From Clostridia bacterium UC5.1-1C12 (GTDB taxonomy: Bacteria; Bacillota_I; Bacilli_A; Erysipelotrichales; Erysipelotrichaceae), in NCBI GenBank assembly GCA_001305055.1, contig BBZX01000011.1, forward strand, positions 53,170 to 117,169: a stretch of DNA of 64,000 nt, given 5' to 3'. The translations under genes were made by a program, and so were the position numbers. Shown here piece by piece: positions 18,079 to 26,200 of the stretch (positions are counted from its first letter, which is position 1; every line of letters begins with the position of its first letter). The notes below the pieces were generated by a model, which saw only the letters and a program-made list of their open reading frames with translations, was not told the origin of the DNA and made no database searches.

Positions 18079-19525
18079 CCTGTATACACCTCATCTTTCA
18101 TCATTAAATGGACAGCGCATTTTTTAAAAGTTAAAGGCAGCGCCAGAATATGCGGATGCTCACCGACATATTTTTTCTTTGCGTCAGCCAGTGCTTCCTC
18201 AATGGTTGCCCGGGTCTTCATTCCCATACCTCTTGCATATCCCGGTTCCTGTGCGCCGCAGATGTAGATTGCGGAGGTATTCATTTCCGCGATATGCGCG
18301 CATGATATCATTGAAAAGCCATGGAATGGATGAAATGCATTGCAATAACGGTATTGTCTGATCCATTCTTCGTCGGTCGCAAAATATTCGCTGTATCGAT
18401 TCATATCGACCAAAGTATTCATTCCGTCTTTTTGAAACATTTCATACATCTTACGGGTATACGGCCATAATTCATCATGGAAATAGCCATTGCATAACGC
18501 TGTGCAGATGATCACACAATGATCTGACATCACCCGTTTCAAACGAATTACCTGTGCCGATATCGCCTGCATCAGCATGATTGGATTTGTTCCCATGCCG
18601 TCGCCGTAATGGAAAAACTGCGGAGCGCCAAAGATCAGCACATCATATTTCTTTTCCGCAAACGGCACATAAGTGCGCTGATCCGCTATCTGCCAGCTAA
18701 GCGGCATCATTTCCTTTGCATAGCCGCTGAAGACCGCTATCTGATTGCTGAGTGTATCCAGCACGGCATCGCAGCAGAAGAACTTCTTGCCCATCTTTTC
18801 TTCCATATACATACCGATCTGATTAAATTTCTGGCGCATCAGACTGTGTGAGCTGACCGGTGTAAAGTCTTCACGGTGCATGACCTTAGGTACATGATGG
18901 GCAGCGATGCAGCGCCAATGGGTAATGCCAGTCGCACAATGCTTGTAGCCGCCGGAATATCCGCCGTAAGGGTTGGCTTGGACATGGCCGATCAGAATTG
19001 CTACATCTGCCTCAAAGACATACTTATTCATGATCACCCGATCACCGGCTTCATCAAAACCTAGATCGATCAGATGCTCATAATCTTCAGAATCATGATT
19101 CATGATCTGATTTGTCGGATTAAATTCATTATATAATGCATCGCCTAAGACACCGCGGATTTCCTGTTCTGTATTCTTACGATGCAGACCATTGGAACAG
19201 ATCAGCAGGATATCTTTTTTCTCAACACCAGCAGCATATAATTCGTCAAGGATCAGCCGAATGCTTACCTTGCGGTGCGCTGTTGGCTGTTCACCGCCCT
19301 TTACGCGGTCAGGAAACACGATCACGCACTTGCTTCCCTTATGTGCCAATTTGGATAATGCTCCATGCCAATTGGATTACGGATACTTTTTAATGTCTCC
19401 TCAGCAATCTGATCTTCGGGTATACAAGCAGGATCTTTCACTGTAATACCTGGAATAAAAACCTCAGTATCTTCTGGAAGCTCAGCGCTGACGCTGCCCT
19501 GTCCATATTCAAAATCAAGCTTCAT
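18075..19525 (-). CDS. LarA-family nickel-pincer racemase/epimerase homologue, frameshifted
   Basis: About 482 residues, longer than lactate racemase (about 425). The N-terminal DUF2088 fold has FPDRVKGGEQPTAHRKVS; NHDSED (equivalent to His108 of LarA) and GYSGGYK (equivalent to Lys184, which anchors the nickel-pincer nucleotide) follow, then a HH pair near His200. The residue equivalent to His174 is Asn (QANPYGGYSGGYK). Start is ATG at 19525 after GGGAGG. A missing base near 19361 separates NPIGME from ALSKLAHKGSKC. LarA relatives racemise or epimerise alpha-hydroxy acids, including sugar acids. Placement between a triose-phosphate-isomerase homologue and manA points to a sugar-derived substrate. 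No larB, larC or larE is in the window. Confidence 0.82.
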
Positions 19526-19546
19526 AATAATGCCTCCCTGCAATAA

Positions 19547-20383
19547 TTATTGCTTTAAATGCTGATGATAACGTTCGATGATTGCCAGAAATTCATCGGG
19601 ATGAAAGCCGAGGTGATCTTGAAAATTAGTCAGTCCGATCAAACCGCCGTCCATGCTCTCAATGCCGGCAAGCATCGCTGCGTTGGCCAATTTTACACCG
19701 CCGCCATAAATAACCCTTAATTCAGGATCAAAGGTCTTGACAAGCTGGATCACCTTTTCGATATAAGCCTGATCCGCCGGCTGTTTGCCGGGGCCAATAC
19801 TCCACAGCGGTTCATAACCGATTATGATGCGATGATGATCTACGCCTGCCAAGCCGATCGACAGCTGCTGAAGCAATACTTCATCCCATTGTTCAAGCTG
19901 CTCTGCCGCTTCACCGATGCAGTAACAGACATCCATGCCCTGTTTTTGAGCCATCTGGATTTCTTTATTCAATACTTGATTTACGATGATTGAATCATTT
20001 ACACCTGCCAGCTGATATAAAGCATTCAGATGCTTGCGTTCTTCAAAATGAGCAATCAAGCTGCTTTGTGCACCGATTGCCTTCATTGCACTGGCCGGTC
20101 TTAAACTGGTAAAAGCACCGAAATTCCCATCCTCGCTGACATCCTCATAATGATTGGATTGACAGCCGATACGAATGTTGGGACTATCTTTGACTAATTC
20201 ACAGGCGCGAAGCAAATAAGCTTCCTGCGGATAAATAGTAAAAGACAGATCTTGATATTTTTTTAATGGTTCAACTAATGGGAAGAGAATCGTATCGATA
20301 TAGGCTGACGGTTCACACTCTGAAACACCGTGATAGGCTTTAGGAATATCAAAACGTTTCAGATTGACAATGATATGCTTCAT
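19547..20383 (-). CDS. Triose-phosphate isomerase family protein (probably a specialised paralogue)
   Basis: A 278-residue TIM barrel. Catalytic residues can be placed: Asn and Lys in VNLKRF, His in IAHFEERK, Glu in GYEPLWSIGPGK, and the phosphate loop in IYGGGVKLANA. The sequence is well diverged from housekeeping TpiA (HFEERK instead of HSERR, an insert after VNLKRFDIPKAYHGVSE). It resembles accessory copies found in sugar and tetritol operons, where they isomerise other short ketose phosphates. It overlaps the transketolase C-subunit gene by four bases, so it may act on a transketolase product. Confidence 0.88.
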   Translation of the reverse strand: MKHIIVNLKRFDIPKAYHGVSECEPSAYIDTILFPLVEPLKKYQDLSFTIYPQEAYLLRACELVKDSPNIRIGCQSNHYEDVSEDGNFGAFTSLRPASAMKAIGAQSSLIAHFEERKHLNALYQLAGVNDSIIVNQVLNKEIQMAQKQGMDVCYCIGEAAEQLEQWDEVLLQQLSIGLAGVDHHRIIIGYEPLWSIGPGKQPADQAYIEKVIQLVKTFDPELRVIYGGGVKLANAAMLAGIESMDGGLIGLTNFQDHLGFHPDEFLAIIERYHQHLKQ

Positions 20384-21309
20384 ATTTTCAGCTCCTTTCG
20401 GATCGTTTCAGCTATCGCTTCGGGGGTTAAGCGATAAAGCTTGGCCAGATAGTCAGCATTGCCTGAACAGCCAAATTCATCCTGAATGCCAATTCTTAAC
20501 AGGCGGCCTTTACCGCGCTGGGCAATAACTTCCGCAATCGCACTGGATAAACCGCCGATTACACTGTGATCTTCTACGCCGACAAGCAGACTGCCCTGAT
20601 CGATGCAAGCGTTGATCCTTGCTTCATCAAGCGGTTTAATGGTATGCATATCGATGACTGCAGCTTCAATGCCTTTTTCACTTAAGTATGACGCTGCCCG
20701 CAATGCGTTTTGGACAAGCTCTCCACATGCTATGATACTGACATCGACGCCTTTTCTCAGCAGGAAAGATTTACCAATTTGATAATCTAGAGTATCATCA
20801 TAGATTTGATCTACTTCCTGACGGCCGAAGCGTATGTAACAAGGCCCATTCATTTTCAGCGCGGCGGCTAATGCTTTAGCTGTTTCTGCACTGTCACACG
20901 GCGCAAGAACCGTCATGCCGGGAAGCGTCCGCATCAGCGAAAGATCTTCGATGCACTGATGGGAAGCACCATCCTCGCCGATCAGCACACCGGCATGGGA
21001 ACAGACAATTTTTACATTGGCACGCGGATAAGCAATACTGTTGCGGATCTGTTCATAAGCTCGGCCGGCGCCAAACATGGCAAATGTCGATGCGAACACC
21101 GGCACACCGCAACCAGCGATGCCGGCAGCCGTCGCCATCAGATCCTGTTCCGCAATTCCCATATTGATAAAACGTTGTGGATAAGCGTTCGCAAAAGCCT
21201 TGGTACCGGTTGCCTTTGATAAATCAGCATCCATCACATAAAAATCATACTCTGCCGCTAGTTGTACCAAGGTCTTTCCATAGGTGATCCGATTCGCGCA
21301 TTTACTCAT
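20380..21309 (-). CDS. Transketolase, C-terminal subunit
   Basis: A 309-residue protein with the pyrimidine-binding domain (FINMGIAEQDLMATAAGIAG with the catalytic Glu, then VCSHAGVLIGEDGASHQ) and the C-terminal transketolase domain (VGVEDHSVIGGLSSAI). Start is ATG at 21309 after GGAGGT; the longer frame to 21408 overlaps the N-subunit gene and has no site. The start overlaps the N-subunit stop by 8 bases, so the two chains are made together. Split transketolases are common in sugar catabolic operons. Confidence 0.94.
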   Translation of the reverse strand: MSKCANRITYGKTLVQLAAEYDFYVMDADLSKATGTKAFANAYPQRFINMGIAEQDLMATAAGIAGCGVPVFASTFAMFGAGRAYEQIRNSIAYPRANVKIVCSHAGVLIGEDGASHQCIEDLSLMRTLPGMTVLAPCDSAETAKALAAALKMNGPCYIRFGRQEVDQIYDDTLDYQIGKSFLLRKGVDVSIIACGELVQNALRAASYLSEKGIEAAVIDMHTIKPLDEARINACIDQGSLLVGVEDHSVIGGLSSAIAEVIAQRGKGRLLRIGIQDEFGCSGNADYLAKLYRLTPEAIAETIRKELKI

Positions 21310-22132
21310 AAATACCTCCAACCGCAAGTTCTTTACATGCTTGTTCATACTGTTCACGATTCGGTGCGCCGCCATGCCAAGCTGCTTGATTTTCCATAAA
21401 GGACACACCCTTTCCCTTGACGGTATTTAAGACAACACAGACTGGCTTTGTCTGTTTTTCTTTTAAAGCCTGAAGCAAAGAGCGGATGGCCTTTACATCA
21501 TGGCCGTTGATCTCATAGGTCTGCCAATTAAAAGCCTTAAACTTTTCCGCAATCGGCGCGTCATTCATTACCTCACTCACGAAACCGTCAATCTGCAGAC
21601 CATTCGCATCCACAAACAACACCAAATTATTCAGCTCATAATGCGCGCTGGTCATGGCCGCTTCCCAAATTTGACCTTCCTGAATCTCACCGTCACCGCA
21701 TAAGCAATAGATTCGCTGCTTCATATGATTGCGTTTTGCATAGATAGCCATACCATTTGCGATCGATAAGCCCTGCCCCAGCGAACCGGTTGTAGCATCA
21801 ACGCCGCAGGTCTTGGTCATTGACGGATGTCCCTGAAGTGTATCCCTGCCTTGGCGCAGCTGCTTCAGCGCTTCCACATCGAAATAACCGCGAAGGGCTA
21901 AGGCCGCATAATAGGCGGGAGCACAATGCCCTTTCGATAAGACAAAACGATCACGCTCATGCCAATCCGGCTTTAAAGGATCGATTTCCATAACATCAAA
22001 ATAGAGTACCGAAAGCAGTTCCGCGATTGAAAGAGAACCGCCCGGATGACCGCTTTGCGCCAGATAAATTGATTCTAATGCCAATCTTCTGATCTGTGCT
22101 GCTTTTTCATTCAGCATTTTATAAGGTTCCAT
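21302..22132 (-). CDS. Transketolase, N-terminal subunit
   Basis: A 276-residue thiamine-diphosphate-binding half. Motifs: HPGGSLSIAELLSVLYF, RDRFVLSKGHCAPA, GSLGQGLSIANGMAI and the TPP/Mg site GDGEIQEGQIWEAA with a downstream DANGLQIDG. It pairs with the C-subunit to move two-carbon ketol units between sugar phosphates. It is the first gene of the 12-gene operon; a TATAAT box lies about 28 bases upstream. A second, full-length housekeeping transketolase would be expected elsewhere in the genome, so this copy probably serves the operon's substrate. Confidence 0.94.
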   Translation of the reverse strand: MEPYKMLNEKAAQIRRLALESIYLAQSGHPGGSLSIAELLSVLYFDVMEIDPLKPDWHERDRFVLSKGHCAPAYYAALALRGYFDVEALKQLRQGRDTLQGHPSMTKTCGVDATTGSLGQGLSIANGMAIYAKRNHMKQRIYCLCGDGEIQEGQIWEAAMTSAHYELNNLVLFVDANGLQIDGFVSEVMNDAPIAEKFKAFNWQTYEINGHDVKAIRSLLQALKEKQTKPVCVVLNTVKGKGVSFMENQAAWHGGAPNREQYEQACKELAVGGIYE

Positions 22133-22159
22133 TTACTACCATCCTTTTCTGATACTCTT

Positions 22160-22165
22160 ATTATA
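22160..22165 (-). promoter_or_regulatory. Probable -10 box of the sugar operon promoter
   Basis: TATAAT on the minus strand, 28 bases before tktN. No good -35 sits at 16-18 bases, as expected for a promoter needing an activator such as the PRD protein. GTTAAC and TTGCCAAG lie just upstream. The remaining intergenic stretch to 22432 holds only the terminator below. Confidence 0.5.
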
Positions 22166-22242
22166 AATTAAAGCTTGGCAAGGAAAAGTTAACAAAAAGT
22201 TTTTATTAATATGTTCAAAACTAATTTATACATTCATTTACG

Positions 22243-22283
22243 TCAAAAAAAAGCCTTGATGTCTGAGTTATAGGCATCAAAGC
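22243..22283 (-). terminator. Rho-independent terminator of the DHFR-like gene
   Basis: GCTTTGATG pairs with CATCAAGGC on the minus strand, followed by eight T. Confidence 0.75.
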
Positions 22284-22432
22284 ACTGTCTGTCATGCTGT
22301 TCATTAAAAGAAGCTGTACATTCAGCAGCTGACCTGTTTGTTTCTATCAATTAAATCTTAACCATGCTTTATTTTTCACTTTTATGTTTGATTAGAATCG
22401 GTTATAACCGAATAAAAATAGAATCAATCACT

Positions 22433-22954
22433 TTAATGACGGTCATAACGAAGAATTACGATACCTTCTTCATAAATACAGTCTTTTAACCGCAATTCAA
22501 TGGTGAAATTATTACCCAGGAAAAGCGGTTTGCCGCGGCCAAGAATCACTGGAATAATGCCGATGATATATTCATCGATTAAATCCTGTTTGATAAAAGG
22601 ATCGATAGTCACACCGCCGCCATACAAATAAATATTGCGCCCTTTTTGCTTCTCATCAAGCACCTGACTGCATAGCTCTTTACCCGCTGCATGCAGTCTT
22701 TCACTTTCAATTAACGGCTTTGAGGTCGCAACCAATACCTCTTTGTCGCTGAATTCCAGATGCATTCCCTGTTCATAACAGCGCCGTCCCATAACCACAA
22801 GATCAATCTCTTTCAGATACTCTTCCTGTGACCACTTCTTCGCTGATTTAAGCTCATGGGAGCCGTCACCATGAATCCATTGATAACCGCCAGTTTCATC
22901 ACAGATATAACCATCTAAACTCATAGCCAAATTTAAGCTGATTTTGCCTTCCAT
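22433..22954 (-). CDS. Dihydrofolate-reductase/RibD C-terminal family reductase
   Basis: A 173-residue NADPH-binding protein of the DHFR/RibD_C family. The signature MSLDGYICDETGGYQWI at the N-terminus, LVVMGRRCYEQG near 55 and YLYGGGVTIDPFIKQDLIDEY near 110 match the YyaP/YwjB-like subgroup, which is not the folate enzyme. The natural substrate is unknown. The ATG follows AGGAG by 7 bases. It is a single gene with its own terminator. Confidence 0.9.
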   Translation of the reverse strand: MEGKISLNLAMSLDGYICDETGGYQWIHGDGSHELKSAKKWSQEEYLKEIDLVVMGRRCYEQGMHLEFSDKEVLVATSKPLIESERLHAAGKELCSQVLDEKQKGRNIYLYGGGVTIDPFIKQDLIDEYIIGIIPVILGRGKPLFLGNNFTIELRLKDCIYEEGIVILRYDRH

Positions 22955-23037
22955 TTAATCACTCCTACTCATTATCGATAGTATAACAGAATAAAGCCTC
23001 CATATACATAACGGCATCAATCAACTGAATATAATAA

Positions 23038-23078
23038 AAAGCTGCCGGCATCCAGACTCACTGAACACTTGCAGCTTT
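23038..23078 (-). terminator. Terminator of the flavoprotein reductase gene
   Basis: AAAGCTGC and GCAGCTTT pair around a 25-base loop on the minus strand, followed by TTATT. Confidence 0.65.
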
Positions 23079-23083
23079 GTTAA

Positions 23084-25208
23084 TTATTTAGTTAAACCGT
23101 ATTCTGCAGCCGCGTGACCGCCAAGATAGCCGGAAACAAAGGTCCAAGACTGTGCCTGACCGCCCCAAGGTGTATAAGGTTTGCCTTCAATGTTTTCTAC
23201 CCCCATTGAATCTGTGCCAACCGCAAACAGATTTTCAATCGGAGTACCGTCAGCACGAAGAACATTCATGTTGACATCCACATCAAGTCCGCCAACCGTA
23301 CCATAAGTATAGCCTGAACAAATTACTGCATAATAAGTAGTCTCATTACCGCCTAAAGTCGCAGACAAGACCGCCTCATCACAACCGATCTGCGCCGCTA
23401 AATCACTGATTGAAGAAGCCTTCAGCACATTGTTGTACTGCATGCCAACTTCAAGCACCGTATCCAGATCAGCAATCGGCGAACCAATGGTAAAGCTGCC
23501 GCCCTGACCCATAAACATGGATGTAGCACTTGCAAAGTTTTCACTGAAACCAACAGTTTTAAATTCATTGATTTGATCTTCAGTATAAACATTATAATAT
23601 TTATAACCGGGAATCATCGCTTCCGATAAGGTTGGATCTAACTCCTCACCATGAATTGTTACGGCTTTTTCACCTTTCACTAAAGCTAAAGCAGATAATA
23701 CTGCCTTCTGATCAGCACTCAAATCATCATTTTTAATCATATTCGGCACTTGAAGAATATGAATCATCGGTGCCACTGCCAGCATATAAGTCGTACCGCC
23801 GGCAGCTTGTCCCATCTTAATACCGGCTCCGTCATTGATCGTAGCCGCAACCGTATTGGGCATCGTGCCCCAGTTTTCCTTAACCATCTCTGCATCACCG
23901 ATATAACCGCCGGTTGCAAGAATTACAGAATCACCATAGATTTCATAAGTCGTACCATCATAACCAACAGCTTTTACACCGACAATCTTATCACCGTCAT
24001 AAATCAATTCTTCAGCCGTGGTTTCTAGCTGATAACCATTTTTATCATTCATGGCCGCTGCTTTTTCCATGGCTCGGTCAAGTTGATTAGTCTTTTGCGG
24101 ACCAAAGATATTGGCCTTACCGTCCTCACCAACATAACGAGTCCAAAACTGTGACCATTCCGGTTTCGCAAAGCTCATGATCATACCGGCAAATTCAAAG
24201 CCAAAGTTTTCCATATAATAATCAAGATAAGTACCGCTGTTATAAACGGCTTCATGAATAATATCCGCTTTCGCATCACTTCAACATAGTCGATCCATGT
24301 GTTATAAACATCGTCTGGATCAGCAAAAGTTACATCCTCATAAACCGCTGATTTTGAATTGATTACCATCGGACCGGTAGTGGTTGCCGACTGACCGCCC
24401 AGTTTTGCTGCTTTTTCAATACCAAATACATTCGCACCCGTATCCGCAGCCGCACAATAAGATAAAATACCGGAGCCGCCAAGACCGACAACAATAACAT
24501 CATAGCCCTCCAGCTTTACTGTATCACTTTTCTTTTCGACTGCATTCTGCCATTGGGCAGGATCACCGCCAGCCAACACGATTGCCTGTGATACTAAATC
24601 ACGAATCGCATTGGACGTCGCCGTAGCACCGCTGATCGTATCGGTTGCCAAACTCTGATTTTCAATCAGACGGTCAATCATAAGATCAAAGCAGTCTGGG
24701 CAATTTCACCGGTCTCTGATTCATGCTCCTCAGTAATCGTAATCGTACTGATCTTATTATCCTTGATTGTCACATCAGCACTGATCATGCCCGTCCAGCT
24801 ATAACCCGTACTCTTGACTGAATAGGTACCATCGTTCAGCGCCGTTTTTTCACTGACAACGCCCATTGCCTGATCCAAGGCTTGTTTCAATGCCGCCTTT
24901 ACTGCATTGCTGGTCATAGTTGCGCCTGATACACCATCAATCTCACTGTTTTGCGCTGTCTTGATCTGTTCAATCAGGGTTTCCAAAGCAGCGCCGCCGA
25001 TGGTTGGTGTTTCATCACTGCCTTCAATGGCTGCCTCGGTAATGCTATCGGCATCCGTTGTAACTGTAACAGTTACCGTTCCGCCAAACCCCTGTGCTTC
25101 ACCGGTATAAGTTCCCGGTGTATAAATACCCTCAGCATTTTCCTTTGTACACGCGCTCAGTGACAATGCCATCATTGCCGACATGAGCAGACATAAAACT
25201 TTTTTCAT
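23084..25208 (-). CDS. Extracellular flavinylated FAD-dependent reductase (fumarate/urocanate reductase family), lipoprotein, frameshifted
   Basis: A secreted lipoprotein of about 708 residues. The signal peptide MKKVLCLLMSAMMALSLSAC ends in a lipobox (LSAC). Two FMN-binding domains follow, each with an SGAT flavinylation motif (DGVSGATMTS and DTISGATATS). Then comes an FAD-binding-2 domain (VIVVGLGGSGILSYCAAADTG) with the reductase C-terminus ending in the PYTPWGGQ region. Start is ATG at 25208 after AGGAGG. Frames break near 24688 (AQTAFDLMIDR) and 24265-24273 (VMRKADIIHEAVYN). Such enzymes use covalent FMN and FAD to reduce fumarate-like acceptors at the cell surface. The acceptor cannot be told. 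No ApbE flavin transferase is in the window. Confidence 0.9.
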
Positions 25209-25280
25209 CCTTAATCCTCCTGTTACCATTTAAGGATAAACCTTACAACTGTTTTAAGGTCAAGCGTGATTGTTAATCAA

Positions 25281-26095
25281 TTAGCATTTATTTCTTCCGC
25301 AGCGGCAAGAAAATTCAAAATAATTCTTATCTTCTTCAACATAGTTCATATATAGAGCAATGCCATAAAAATCACCGGCAGCTCATATCCATGTTCATCG
25401 GCATAAGCCAGCAAAGGCTGAAACACTGCCGGTGAAAAGATTGATGTTTCCAGTATTTGATGAGCCAGCGGCGCTTTCAATGTGATCTTGTGATTTTCGA
25501 TTTCATGAATCGGACAATGGGTTTCTGCCCATGCCTTTTTGAGAAAAACGCCATATTGAAAATCAAAAGCATCAGTTGGTTCAAGAACGCGCTTTAATGA
25601 TACCTTAAAGCCCTGACGGATATGCGGTGCCTTTTTCTGAAATTCAATGAGTTCATTGCCGTCCTCTGACTCAAGACCCAGACCGCTGCCTTTTTTCAAG
25701 ACTCCATAAAATTCCTTATCCCGCTCATCAATCCAGCATTCCCCTGAGTGTTTCAGCGCCGTTTGTATCGAATCCGCATACTCCTTCAGCTCAACCTTTA
25801 ACAGCTGAAGCTGAGCAATCTGTTGATCAACCTCATCGATGCGCCGATCAAAAGCCGACTGTACCGCTTCCTCTTGATATTCCTTAAACAATGAGCGAAT
25901 CTCTTTTAAAGAAAAGCCCATGGAGCGGTATAATGCCGTCTGCATTAATATTTTATTATCACGCATGGAAAATTCACGATACTGATTCTGTTCATTCCGC
26001 TGCGCTTCTACCAATCCCATCTCTTCATAGTGGCGCAGCGTCTGCGGTGAAACACCCATTGCTTTAGCCATCTGTCCTACCGTATATCGTTTCAT
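25281..26095 (-). CDS. MerR-family transcriptional regulator, frameshifted near the C-terminus
   Basis: The winged helix (YTVGQMAKAMGVSPQTLRHY) is at the N-terminus, followed by a coiled-coil dimerisation helix to about residue 110 and a GyrI-like effector domain. ATG at 26095 follows GGAGG; an in-frame start at 26143 does not. An A5 run at 25366-25371 breaks the frame; T6 on the coding strand restores FYGIALYMNYVEEDKNYFEF and a tail SCRCGRNKC with three cysteines. About 271 residues in total. It lies between adhE and the flavoprotein gene, both on the same strand, so it may control the latter. Confidence 0.85.
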
Positions 26096-26156
26096 AGCTG
26101 ATCCTCCATTATCATTATTATAACAAATCTTTGATTGAACCACTTTATAAAATGAA

Positions 26157-26183
26157 AAACACAGGATAAAGCCTCCTGTGTTT
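26157..26183 (-). terminator. Rho-independent terminator of adhE
   Basis: AAACACAGGA and TCCTGTGTTT form a perfect 10-bp stem with a 7-base loop on the minus strand, followed by TTCATTTT. Confidence 0.9.
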
Positions 26184-26200
26184 AATCATAATTTACTTAA

